NCBI GenBank assembly: GCA_964640515.1
Contig: CAZXFG010000012.1
Span: 1-17,143, forward strand
Direction: 5' to 3'
Length of the DNA stretch: 17,143 bases
Source of the DNA: CAZXFG01 sp964640515
GTDB taxonomy: Bacteria > Patescibacteriota > Patescibacteriia > Magasanikbacterales > GWA2-37-8
In this document: one piece after another, positions 1 to 7,789 of the stretch
Position numbering within the stretch: the stretch's first letter is position 1
How the letters are laid out: each line of letters starts with the position of its first letter
Program-made: the position numbers and the translations under genes
Notes under the pieces: model-generated
Told to the model about the DNA's origin: nothing
Database searches by the model: none
The model's input: only the letters and a program-made list of their open reading frames with translations

Positions 1-28
1 TCCATATCTCTAAGGAAGTTAATCGTCG

Positions 29-102
29 TCGGGCTAAGAGGACTTGAACCTCCGGCCTCATGGTCCCGAACCATGCGCTCTAGCCAACTGAGCTATAGCC
101 CG
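29..102 (-). tRNA. tRNA-Pro (anticodon CGG)
   Basis: Read on the minus strand this folds as a cloverleaf. The 7-bp acceptor stem pairs CGGGCTA (102-96) with TAGCCCG (36-30). The D stem is GCTC/GAGC. The anticodon stem CATGG/CCATG carries the loop TTCGGGA, so the anticodon is CGG (proline). The T arm is GGAGG TTCAAGT CCTCT. The discriminator base is A, and the next bases are CGA, so the CCA end is not encoded and must be added by an enzyme such as the Cca encoded at 1230-2678. C1 at the start of the acceptor stem fits bacterial proline tRNAs. Confidence 0.95.
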
Positions 103-113
103 TTATACCCAAC

Positions 114-142
114 AGCATATCACAGTTTTAGTCGCTTTTCAA
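114..142 (-). promoter_or_regulatory. Probable promoter of tRNA-Pro
   Basis: On the minus strand a TTGAAA -35 box (142-137) is followed after 17 bases by TATGCT (119-114), with a TG one base upstream of the -10 (extended -10). The -10 box lies 12 bp before the first base of the mature tRNA. Motif match only. Confidence 0.5.
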
Positions 143-164
143 GGGCAAAATAGTATGTTAAAAT
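136..164 (+). promoter_or_regulatory. Probable promoter of pilT-cca
   Basis: TTTTCA (136-141), a 17-base spacer and TAAAAT (159-164) preceded by TG at the extended -10 position. Transcription would start near 171, about 23 bases before the pilT ATG. Its -35 box overlaps that of the opposite-facing tRNA-Pro promoter by five bases. Confidence 0.45.
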
Positions 165-193
165 ACCCGTGTTAATTTAACCTATTTTTGCTT

Positions 194-1228
194 ATGCTCA
201 ATATTAAGTCATATTTCAAAGAGGCCGTCAAACAGGATGCCTCTGATTTGCATTTGGTAGGCGGAGAACTGCCCATGGTTCGTTTGGAGGGTCAATTGGC
301 CGAATTAGCTCAAAAACCGTTGAATAATAGAGATTTGGAGGCGGCCATCATGGGTCTTTTAAGCAAAGAACAGCAGGAAAAATATCGGTTGGAAAAGGAA
401 TTGGATTTTGGCTATGAACAAGATGAAATTCGTTTTCGGGTTAATTTACATCAGCAGACCGAGAATATTGGTTTGTCAGCGCGTTTGATTCCTGCCGACA
501 TTCCTACCCCGGAAGATCTACATTTTGAATCCATCCTGACCGAGATACCCAAGCTGTTGGATGGCTTGGTATTGGTGACCGGCCCCACGGGTTGTGGTAA
601 ATCCACTACTTTAGCGGCTATGATTCAGGAAATTAACAAATCGCGTAAAGCCCATATTGTGACCGTGGAAGATCCGATTGAATTTGTTTTTAAAGATGAA
701 CAAAGTTTGGTTGAACAACGGGAAGTAGGCACTGACACCAATTCTTTCGCCAATGCCTTGAAGCATGTTTTGCGCCAAGACCCCAATGTGATTTTGGTAG
801 GTGAGATGCGTGATCCGGAAACTATCGCCACAGTGTTGACCGCGGCCGAGACCGGACATTTGGTCTTTTCCACTTTGCATACATCCAGCGCGGCCGAAGC
901 CATTGAGCGCATTGTTGATGTTTTTGAAGGTTCTCGCCAGAAACAAGTTTTGACTCAATTGTCGGCTGTTTTACAGGTGGTCATCGCTCAACAGCTTTTA
1001 CCGGCCAAAGACGGCGGACGAGTGCCGGCGCGGGAGATTTTGATTAATACTCCGGCCGTAGCTAACTTGATTCGGGAAAATAATATCGCGCAAATCAAGT
1101 CCGCGATTCAGACCGGTGGAAAAGACGGCATGATTTCCATGGAGAATTCCATTAAAGCGTTGTTGAAAGAAGGTTGGATAGAAGAAGATACGGCCGGCAA
1201 AAGAATCGGCAAAGCAAAAAAAGTTTAG
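194..1228 (+). CDS. pilT: Type IV pilus retraction ATPase PilT
   Basis: Hexameric cytoplasmic secretion ATPase of the PilT/GspE family that powers pilus depolymerisation and twitching. I chose ATG 194 (344 aa, usual PilT length) over the upstream TTG at 188 in the same frame; neither has a Shine-Dalgarno site. Numbered from the ATG, Walker A GPTGCGKS is at about 130-137, the Asp box EDPIE near 159, Walker B VILVGEMRD at about 199-207 and the His box with STLHT near 226. The C-terminal segment VANLIRENN...IQTGGKDGM is the PilT-type AIRNLIRE region and separates it from the extension ATPase PilB. The neighbours are not pilus genes: its stop is one base from the ATG of cca, so the two are probably co-transcribed. 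No pilin, PilB or PilC gene is in view. Confidence 0.93.
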   Translation: MLNIKSYFKEAVKQDASDLHLVGGELPMVRLEGQLAELAQKPLNNRDLEAAIMGLLSKEQQEKYRLEKELDFGYEQDEIRFRVNLHQQTENIGLSARLIPADIPTPEDLHFESILTEIPKLLDGLVLVTGPTGCGKSTTLAAMIQEINKSRKAHIVTVEDPIEFVFKDEQSLVEQREVGTDTNSFANALKHVLRQDPNVILVGEMRDPETIATVLTAAETGHLVFSTLHTSSAAEAIERIVDVFEGSRQKQVLTQLSAVLQVVIAQQLLPAKDGGRVPAREILINTPAVANLIRENNIAQIKSAIQTGGKDGMISMENSIKALLKEGWIEEDTAGKRIGKAKKV

Positions 1229-1229
1229 T

Positions 1230-2678
1230 ATGGATGTTAAGAAGATTTTTAAAGTTGTTCATAAAGTCGCTCAAAACGCCGCAACGCCAGTCTATGTGGT
1301 GGGTGGCTTTGCGCGTGATTTGTTGATGGGCGTAGAGCAGAAAAAAGATATTGACTTCGTGGTGGTTGGCAGTGGTCTGGAGTTTGCTAAGAAATTGGAT
1401 GAACATTTAAAACAGGAGGGAAGTTTGGTGGAGTTCCCGGATTTTGATACGGCCCGTTATATCTTAGATGACAACGGCCAACAACTGGTAATAGAATTCG
1501 CGGGAGCCAGAAGCGAAAAGTATGACGCCAAATCCAGAAAGCCGAAAGTAGAAGCCACGACTTTGGAAGAAGATTTATCGCGTCGTGATTTTACGGTAAA
1601 TGCGATGGCCATAGCGGTTGAAGATTTATTATCATCGCTTAAGGCGACTGCGCTGAAAAAGAAAATAATTGATCCGTGGCAAGGGCAGGTTGACCTGAAG
1701 GATAAAATTTTACGCACTCCGCTTGATCCTGACGCGACTTTTAGCGACGACCCTTTGCGTATTTTACGGGCGGTTCGTTTCGCGACCCAGCTAGGTTTTG
1801 CCATTGAGCCGAGGACCTTGAAAGCGATTTACAAAAATCGGGAACGCTTGAAAATTATTTCCGCTGAACGGATACAAGAGGAATTATTACGCCTGTTGGC
1901 TTGCCCACAGCCTTCTACGGGCCTTGCTTTATTGTTTCAGACGCATGTTTTGGACTTGGTTTTGCCCGAAGTGGCGAAACTGGACGGGGTAGAAGAGATT
2001 TATGGACATCAGCACAAAAATAATTTGGTGCACACTTTTAAAGTAGTAGATAATATTGCCGAACGCTCGGACAAAGTGCTGTTGCGGCTGGCCGGTTTGT
2101 TGCACGACATTGGCAAGCACTCCACTAAGAATTTTATTACTGGCACGGGCTGGACTTTTTACCAGCATGAGCATGTAGGGCGGAAATTAGCCGGGCAAAT
2201 CGGCCGCCGCTTGCGTTTATCCAAAGAGCAGATTTCGTATCTGACTAAACTGGTGCGCTGGCATCAGCAGCCCATCAGTTTGATGGACGAGGGAATCACG
2301 GATTCGGCCGTGCGCCGTTTAATTGTCAATTTGGGTGAAGAGTTGGAAGATTTGTTGATTTTGGGGGTGAGTGATATTACCACTGGCAATCCGTATAAAT
2401 TAAAAAAACGCCAAGAAAATTACATTCGTTTGCGCCAGCGCATTGCCGAGGTATTGGAGAAAGATAAACTGCGCGCTTTTCAGTCGCCCGTGCGAGGGGA
2501 AGAAATTATGAAGCTGGCTGGGCTCAAAGCCGGTCCGACCGTGGGCAAGATAAAAAAGGCGATTGAAGAAGCTATCCTTGATGGCAAGATACCAAATGAA
2601 CATGAGGCGGCTCAAGATTATTTTTCACAAATTAAAGAGGAATATTTGGTTCAAGCCGCGAACTGGGAACGGATTTGA
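1230..2678 (+). CDS. cca: CCA tRNA nucleotidyltransferase with HD domain
   Basis: Class II CCA-adding enzyme/poly(A) polymerase family, 482 aa, cytoplasmic. It adds or repairs the 3' CCA of tRNAs using CTP and ATP. Visible motifs: the nucleotidyltransferase signature GGFARD (25-30) followed by the metal-binding pair in DID (40-42), RRDFTVNAMA (about 118-127), and DPLRILRAVRF (about 174-184) of the neck region. An HD phosphohydrolase domain carries LLHDIGK with H292 and D293, as in many bacterial Cca proteins. The ATG follows the pilT stop after one base and there is no Shine-Dalgarno site, so translational coupling is plausible. The stop is TGA, which matters for the NYN gene at 16184. Both tRNA genes in the window lack an encoded CCA, so this enzyme should be essential here. 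Confidence 0.95.
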   Translation: MDVKKIFKVVHKVAQNAATPVYVVGGFARDLLMGVEQKKDIDFVVVGSGLEFAKKLDEHLKQEGSLVEFPDFDTARYILDDNGQQLVIEFAGARSEKYDAKSRKPKVEATTLEEDLSRRDFTVNAMAIAVEDLLSSLKATALKKKIIDPWQGQVDLKDKILRTPLDPDATFSDDPLRILRAVRFATQLGFAIEPRTLKAIYKNRERLKIISAERIQEELLRLLACPQPSTGLALLFQTHVLDLVLPEVAKLDGVEEIYGHQHKNNLVHTFKVVDNIAERSDKVLLRLAGLLHDIGKHSTKNFITGTGWTFYQHEHVGRKLAGQIGRRLRLSKEQISYLTKLVRWHQQPISLMDEGITDSAVRRLIVNLGEELEDLLILGVSDITTGNPYKLKKRQENYIRLRQRIAEVLEKDKLRAFQSPVRGEEIMKLAGLKAGPTVGKIKKAIEEAILDGKIPNEHEAAQDYFSQIKEEYLVQAANWERI

Positions 2679-2726
2679 CGATTGATTTAAGTTATAAAGA
2701 ACATTTTCAGGAATAACACAAAAATT

Positions 2727-4415
2727 ATGAACGAAGAAATAAAAGATAACAATCCGGAAATGGTTGTTAAGGAGAATTGGAAGGTTAAAATGAAAAATCG
2801 GCTGATTCAGCTTAAAAACTTGGCCAAGAAGAAGAAAATTTATATTCCAACCGCTATTATAATTTTGATTGTCGGCGGTATTAGCTATTCTAGCTACCGC
2901 AAGAGTCATCAGCCGCCGGTCTATGAAACCGTAAAAGTAGAACAAGGAACTTTACGGCAAAGTGTAGAGGCCACGGGCAAAATTGAATCAGTGGATGCTT
3001 TGTCGTTGCGTTTTGAAACCGCCGGGACCATAACTGAAGTAAAGGTAAAAGAGGGCGAAGCGGTAAAATCCGGTCAATTATTAGCTAATCTGCGATTAAG
3101 CGAGTTGAACGCGGCGGTGATGCAGGCTAGCGCTAATTTGAATCAAAAATTAGCCGGCGGTACACCCGAATCCATTAACCAATTACAGGCGGCCTTGAAT
3201 AAAGCCAAAGCCGATTTATCGGCCGTGCAGGGCTCTACACCCGGAGTTGAGGGGAGTAAATTGGTGCAAGACGCTTATGATAGCGTTTTGGCCACCTTGC
3301 AGTCCACGCAAGTTGTCCTTTCGTCTTCGCTCACCGCGGCGGACAATATTTTAGGGATAGACAATAGCTTTGCTAATGATGAGTATGAGAATGTGCTTTC
3401 AACCAAGTCTCTGAATGCTTTAGAAACGGCCAAGAATAATTATTATTCCACCGAATTAAGCAAGGCAGATTCTGATGCCGCTATTAATGCGCTAGACGGC
3501 AACGCTGATCAACAGCGAGTGATGTTGGCTATGGATAAGAGCAAAGACGCTTTATCGGCTATGAGGGATTTGCTATTTCAAGTAAAAGATGTTTTAGACA
3601 ATACTTTTCCCGGTAATAATTTAAGTGTCAGTGAATTAAATATTTTAAAAACCGACATCCAGACCGCCCGCGCTAACATAGCCGCCGAATATGCCGGTTT
3701 GATTGATGCCTATCAATCGATTGATACGGCGCGCAATAATTATTACGCTTATCAGGCTCTAGCGGACAAGGCAGAAGCCGCCCTAAAGGACGCCCAAAAT
3801 CCGCCTCGGGAGGTGGATGTGGCTTATTATCGAGCCACTCTGGCGGCGGCCGTGGCCAGCCGCGACAAGGCTATCTTGCGGGCGCCGATTGATGGGGTGG
3901 TGACTAAAATAAACAAGAAAAGAGGTGAATATATTTCGGTGGCCGATATTGCGATTGAAATGCTTTCTCCGCATTATGAAATTAAAGTGGACATCCCAGA
4001 AACCGATGTTTCCAAGTTGGAATTGAACGATGCGGTGGCGGTTACTTTGGATGCTTTTGGTGATGATACCAATTTTACCGGTAAAATCGTCAGCATTGAT
4101 CCTGCTTCCACTGAAGTGCAGGATGTGGTGTATTATAAAGTGCGGGTGAGTCTGGATGATACCAATCAACCGATAAAGCCGGGGATGACGGCTAATGTCA
4201 CGATTACTACGGCCAGCATTGACAACGCTCTGATTGTACCTACCCGTTCCGTTCGTACCAACAGCGTGGGAAAATATGTGCGTGTCTTAGAAAATGGCCA
4301 GGAACAGGAAAGACCGATTCAAGTCGGCTTAAAAGGTGATGATGGCAAGTCAGAAATATTGTCCGGAATTAATATTGGCGATGAAATTATTGTTACCGTA
4401 AAAACCTCTAATTAA
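2727..4415 (+). CDS. HlyD/MacA-family efflux adaptor (membrane fusion protein)
   Basis: Membrane-anchored adaptor of an ABC export system, 562 aa. A Lys-rich cytoplasmic N terminus is followed by one membrane segment at about residues 38-57, then the first half of a biotinyl/lipoyl-like domain (GTITEVKVKEGEAVKSGQLL, about 100-119). A long Ala/Gln/Lys-rich stretch (about 125-380) is predicted as a coiled-coil hairpin. The second lipoyl half starts with RAPIDGVVTKI (about 385-395), and a beta-barrel and membrane-proximal domain close the protein. It is longer than typical MacA proteins (about 370-400 aa); the extra length is in the coiled coil. It lies 2 bases before the ATPase gene, so it forms one operon with the next genes. 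The nearest purine-rich site upstream (AGGA) is about 14 bases from the ATG, too far for a good ribosome-binding site. The substrate cannot be read from sequence. Confidence 0.88.
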   Translation: MNEEIKDNNPEMVVKENWKVKMKNRLIQLKNLAKKKKIYIPTAIIILIVGGISYSSYRKSHQPPVYETVKVEQGTLRQSVEATGKIESVDALSLRFETAGTITEVKVKEGEAVKSGQLLANLRLSELNAAVMQASANLNQKLAGGTPESINQLQAALNKAKADLSAVQGSTPGVEGSKLVQDAYDSVLATLQSTQVVLSSSLTAADNILGIDNSFANDEYENVLSTKSLNALETAKNNYYSTELSKADSDAAINALDGNADQQRVMLAMDKSKDALSAMRDLLFQVKDVLDNTFPGNNLSVSELNILKTDIQTARANIAAEYAGLIDAYQSIDTARNNYYAYQALADKAEAALKDAQNPPREVDVAYYRATLAAAVASRDKAILRAPIDGVVTKINKKRGEYISVADIAIEMLSPHYEIKVDIPETDVSKLELNDAVAVTLDAFGDDTNFTGKIVSIDPASTEVQDVVYYKVRVSLDDTNQPIKPGMTANVTITTASIDNALIVPTRSVRTNSVGKYVRVLENGQEQERPIQVGLKGDDGKSEILSGINIGDEIIVTVKTSN

Positions 4416-4417
4416 TT

Positions 4418-5140
4418 ATGGCTTTATTGGAAGTAAAAAATTTAACCAAGACTTATTGCAATGAGTCAGTGGAAACGCCAGTATTATTTGGTTTGAATTT
4501 TTCCATCCAAAAAGGGGAGTTTGTTTCCATCATGGGTCCCTCCGGTTCCGGTAAATCCACCCTCATGCATATCCTCGGTTTTTTGGATACTCTGACTACC
4601 GGTCAGTATATTTTTGATGATCGTGATGTCAGTAAATTATCCGATGATCAGTTGGCGGAAATGCGCAGTAAGAAAGTGGGTTTCATTTTTCAAGCTTTTA
4701 ATCTTTTACCGCGTTTGACGGCTTGGGAAAATGTGGTGATACCGCTTTCCTATACCCAAACCGAAGAGGCAGTCAGACAAAAAAGAGCCAAGGATTTGTT
4801 GGAATCCGTAGGTTTGGGACATCGCTTGAATTTTACGCCCGGTAAATTATCCGGTGGAGAAAAACAGCGGGTGGCCATTGCTCGGGCCTTGGTCAATAAT
4901 CCGGATGTTATTTTCGCCGATGAACCAACCGGTAATTTGGACTCCAAATCCGGTTTGCAAGTGATGAAAATTTTGGAGAAATTGAATGAAGACGGCCATA
5001 CGGTTATTTTGGTTACTCATGAAAAATATACGGCCGAGCACGCTAAAAGAATTTTACAAATTAAAGACGGTGAGATTATCAGCGATCAGAAGGTAACAGC
5101 TCGCCAGTCGGCCAATAACGGGACGGAATTAAAAAAATAA
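4418..5140 (+). CDS. MacB/LolD-type ABC transporter ATPase
   Basis: Nucleotide-binding subunit, 240 aa, of the export cassette 2727-7767; it acts at the inner face of the membrane. Walker A GPSGSGKST is at 40-48, the Q loop at Q92 (FIFQAFNLLP), the ABC signature LSGGEKQR at 144-151, Walker B DVIFADEP at 163-170, the D-loop NLDS just after it, and the switch histidine in VTHE at about H201. Sequence and length fit the MacB/LolD family of stand-alone ATPases that partner FtsX-type permeases in mechanotransmission rather than classic transport. The gene starts 2 bases after the adaptor stop and ends 5 bases before the first permease, so translation is likely coupled. No Shine-Dalgarno site. Confidence 0.95.
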   Translation: MALLEVKNLTKTYCNESVETPVLFGLNFSIQKGEFVSIMGPSGSGKSTLMHILGFLDTLTTGQYIFDDRDVSKLSDDQLAEMRSKKVGFIFQAFNLLPRLTAWENVVIPLSYTQTEEAVRQKRAKDLLESVGLGHRLNFTPGKLSGGEKQRVAIARALVNNPDVIFADEPTGNLDSKSGLQVMKILEKLNEDGHTVILVTHEKYTAEHAKRILQIKDGEIISDQKVTARQSANNGTELKK

Positions 5141-5145
5141 CTTTT

Positions 5146-6384
5146 ATGAATTTAGCCGAAGAAATTCATAATTCTTGGCACATTATCGGCCGCAACAAGG
5201 TGCGGTCGTTTTTGACAATGCTAGGCGTGACCATTGGCATAGCTTCGGTAATTGTTGTCATGGCTGTAGGCGCTGGAGCGCAAAGCTTAATTTTGAATCA
5301 AGTTAAAAGCATGGGGTCTGATTTAATCGGAGTTTTACCGGGTAAAGCCGACGAAAAAGGCCCTCCGGCGTCAGTGTATGGAGTAGTCATCACCAGTCTT
5401 AAAGATGAAGATGGCCTGGCCATCATGAAAAGCGGTTTTCCTCATATCACCGCTTATACTTCCTATGTTAAAGGCACAGACACTGTAACACGGCGTGATT
5501 CTAAAACCGATGCCACTTTTGTTGGCGTGAACGCCGGTTATATTAATGTTGAAGACGCGCCGGTGGCTGGCGGACGATTTTTTACCGACGAAGAAGATAG
5601 AAGTTTATCCCGAGTGGCCGTGCTCGGCAGCCAGACCGCCAAGGAGTTATTTGACGATGAAAATCCAATCGGCCAGCAAATAAAAATTAAAAAAACTAAT
5701 TTCACCGTGATCGGGGTAATCAAGGCCCGCGGCAATAGCGGTTTTCAAAATCAGGATAATCAAATTTTTGTGCCTTTGCGAACAGCGCAGAAATTACTTC
5801 TGGGTATAAATTATGTGAGTTTTATGCGAATGAAAGTGAATAGCGCAGATCGGGTGGAAGAAAGCATGGAATACGCGAGGCAGATGTTGCGCGACCGGCA
5901 TGACATTATAAATGAAGAAAATGATGATTTTGATGTGCGTTCCATGGCTCAAGGTTTGGACGCTCTTTCTACTATCACTAATGCTCTGCGTCTATTTTTA
6001 GCGGCCGTAGCGGCTATTTCTTTGTTAGTGGGCGGAATTGGGATTATGAATATTATGTTAGCCGCCGTGCAAGAGCGCACCAAGGAGATTGGTCTGCGGA
6101 AAGCCGTGGGAGCTAAAAGCCGTCATATCACCGAACAATTTTTAGTGGAAACCGCTCTGGTTACTTTTTTAGCCGGGATATTTGGCGTGATAATCGGGCT
6201 GGGCGTATCAGCCGCCGTGGCTTTAGTGGCTAAAAATTTAGGATACGATTGGGATTTAGTTTTTTCTCTCCCTTCTATTATCGTGGGTTGTGTTGTGTCC
6301 GTGGGTATTGGTTTGATTTTTGGTATTGTACCGGCCAAACGAGCCAGTCGTCTGGATCCCATTGAAGCTTTAAGGTATGAATAG
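5146..6384 (+). CDS. MacB/FtsX-type ABC permease, first paralogue
   Basis: Membrane subunit, 412 aa. One N-terminal membrane helix (about 20-42, SFLTMLGVTIGIASVIVVMA) leads into a large extracytoplasmic MacB_PCD-type domain. Three C-terminal membrane helices follow (roughly 275-305, 325-355 and 370-395), with the conserved coupling region QERTKEIGLRKAVGA between the first two. The end EALRYE is typical of the family. It differs from canonical MacB in lacking a fused ATPase; that is the separate gene 4418-5140. Its last codons and stop lie in a 15-bp tandem duplication (6372-6401), so a second in-frame TAG follows the first. Probable partner: the paralogous permease 6520-7767. Confidence 0.93.
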   Translation: MNLAEEIHNSWHIIGRNKVRSFLTMLGVTIGIASVIVVMAVGAGAQSLILNQVKSMGSDLIGVLPGKADEKGPPASVYGVVITSLKDEDGLAIMKSGFPHITAYTSYVKGTDTVTRRDSKTDATFVGVNAGYINVEDAPVAGGRFFTDEEDRSLSRVAVLGSQTAKELFDDENPIGQQIKIKKTNFTVIGVIKARGNSGFQNQDNQIFVPLRTAQKLLLGINYVSFMRMKVNSADRVEESMEYARQMLRDRHDIINEENDDFDVRSMAQGLDALSTITNALRLFLAAVAAISLLVGGIGIMNIMLAAVQERTKEIGLRKAVGAKSRHITEQFLVETALVTFLAGIFGVIIGLGVSAAVALVAKNLGYDWDLVFSLPSIIVGCVVSVGIGLIFGIVPAKRASRLDPIEALRYE

Positions 6385-6401
6385 AAAAGGTATGAATAGA
6401 A
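6372..6401 (+). repeat. 15-bp tandem duplication spanning the permease stop
   Basis: The unit AAGGTATGAATAGAA occurs twice, exactly and back to back (6372-6386, 6387-6401). It contains the last codons (RYE) and the TAG stop of the first permease. Because 15 is a multiple of three, the second copy repeats RYE-stop in the same frame. Confidence 0.9.
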
Positions 6402-6408
6402 GTAGTAA

Positions 6409-6508
6409 ATTTTCAGATTTGGTATTTTCCGAGCGGGTTATGCGCCCGAGGCGCATCCCCGAGCCCTTGGCGGGCGAGGAAAGCGAGGGAATTACCAAAT
6501 CTGAAAAT
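6409..6508. repeat. 100-bp palindromic element between the permease genes
   Basis: The outer arms are a perfect 16-bp inverted repeat, ATTTTCAGATTTGGTA at 6409-6424 and its complement at 6493-6508. Pairing continues imperfectly inward. The GC-rich core contains a 6-bp hairpin ATGCGC-CCGAG-GCGCAT (6440-6456) and a GCCC/GGGC hairpin (6463-6475). It fills most of the space between the permeases and ends 11 bases before the second permease ATG. There is no T tract, so it is not an obvious terminator; it could attenuate expression, stabilise the upstream mRNA, or be a small non-autonomous repeat. Confidence 0.75.
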
Positions 6509-6519
6509 CTATAACAATT

Positions 6520-7767
6520 ATGGATTTTATCACTACAATTAAATTAGCTCTGGATACTCTTAAACGGCAGCGCGCTCGCTCTATTTTGACCATCGCCGGC
6601 ATTGCCGTGGGTATTTCCATCGTGATTATGATTATGGCGGCCGGCCGCGGTTTGGACAAGCTGATTCTGGGTCAGTTGGAAGCGTATTCTCCGGATTTGA
6701 TTTCCATGGAAACAAAAATTCCCAGCGCCAAACAGACTTCCAATGACAATGCTTTCGGCCAAGCTTCGGGCATCACAATTACGACCATGAAAAATAAAGA
6801 TATTGACGAGGTGCGCAAGCATCCGAATATCATTTCAGCTTATGGCATGGTGTTTAGCCAGGATATCGTGAGTTATGGCGGCCAGAATAAGACTACTTTG
6901 ATTTTTGGCGAGGGTTATAGCATGCCGGAAGTGGAAAAGTTTGAATTGAGCGAAGGCCGGATTTTTGATAAAGATGAAGAAGAATCTCTGGCGCAGGTGG
7001 CGGTACTCGGCTCTACGGTGAAAGAAAATCTATTTGGCGATGACACGGCCGCGGGCAAAACCATCTATATTCGCGGTAAACCGTTCCGAGTAGTGGGAGT
7101 GGCCAAGAAGCGCGGTTCAGCTCTTTTTATGGATATGGATGATATAGTGATTTTACCCACCTTAACCATGCAGAAAAAAATTTTGGGCATTGATTATGTG
7201 CGTCAAATTATCGCCAAGATGAAAGATAGAAACCAAGCCGGGCAAACCGTAGAGGATTTAGCGGAAATTTTAAGAATTGAACACGGCATCACGGATCCCG
7301 ATAAAGATGATTTTGCCATTAATACCATGGATCAGGCCAAAGAAATGATGGGCTCGATAGTAGATGGCGTGACTTTTTTATTAGTGGCCTTGGTCTGTAT
7401 TTCGTTAGTGGTTGGAGGAGTGGGAATTATGAATATTATGTATGTATCGGTGGCCGAACGGACTTTTGAGATTGGTTTGCGCAAGGCCCTGGGAGCGCGA
7501 AAAAAAGATATTTTATTGCAATTTTTAAGCGAAGCCGTGCTTATTACGGTTAGCGGCGGCATAGTCGGAATTATTTTGGGCGCGCTTATGGCCTTATTGG
7601 TTTATTTCGCCGCCGCATATTATGGATTGTCTTGGGTGTATTCCATTCCTTTTTCTTCTGTATTTTTAGCCGTTACTTTCTCCGCTTTTATTGGTTTGCT
7701 GTTTGGTATTTATCCGGCCCGAAAGGCCGCCAATCTCAATCCGATTGATGCCTTGCGAAGAGAGTGA
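6520..7767 (+). CDS. MacB/FtsX-type ABC permease, second paralogue
   Basis: Same architecture as 5146-6384, 415 aa. An N-terminal helix (about 20-42, SILTIAGIAVGISIVIMIMA) is followed by an extracytoplasmic domain and three C-terminal helices with the coupling segment AERTFEIGLRKALGARKKD. The end DALRRE replaces the EALRYE of the first paralogue. The two are clearly homologous but diverged along their whole length, so this is an old duplication, and they may form a heterodimer served by the single ATPase 4418-5140. The start ATG 6520 follows the leader AACAATT with no Shine-Dalgarno site; the stop is TGA. The 135-bp space before it is filled by the palindrome 6409-6508, so its expression may be set apart from the upstream genes. 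Confidence 0.92.
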   Translation: MDFITTIKLALDTLKRQRARSILTIAGIAVGISIVIMIMAAGRGLDKLILGQLEAYSPDLISMETKIPSAKQTSNDNAFGQASGITITTMKNKDIDEVRKHPNIISAYGMVFSQDIVSYGGQNKTTLIFGEGYSMPEVEKFELSEGRIFDKDEEESLAQVAVLGSTVKENLFGDDTAAGKTIYIRGKPFRVVGVAKKRGSALFMDMDDIVILPTLTMQKKILGIDYVRQIIAKMKDRNQAGQTVEDLAEILRIEHGITDPDKDDFAINTMDQAKEMMGSIVDGVTFLLVALVCISLVVGGVGIMNIMYVSVAERTFEIGLRKALGARKKDILLQFLSEAVLITVSGGIVGIILGALMALLVYFAAAYYGLSWVYSIPFSSVFLAVTFSAFIGLLFGIYPARKAANLNPIDALRRE

Positions 7768-7773
7768 AAGGGT

Positions 7774-7784
7774 GCTAAATTAGC
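7774..7784. repeat. Short palindrome just before dnaG
   Basis: GCTAA-A-TTAGC, 5-bp arms around a single A, ending 5 bases before the dnaG ATG. It could be an operator-like site but is short enough to arise by chance. A similar but longer palindrome precedes murG. Confidence 0.25.
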
Positions 7785-7789
7785 CCTAT

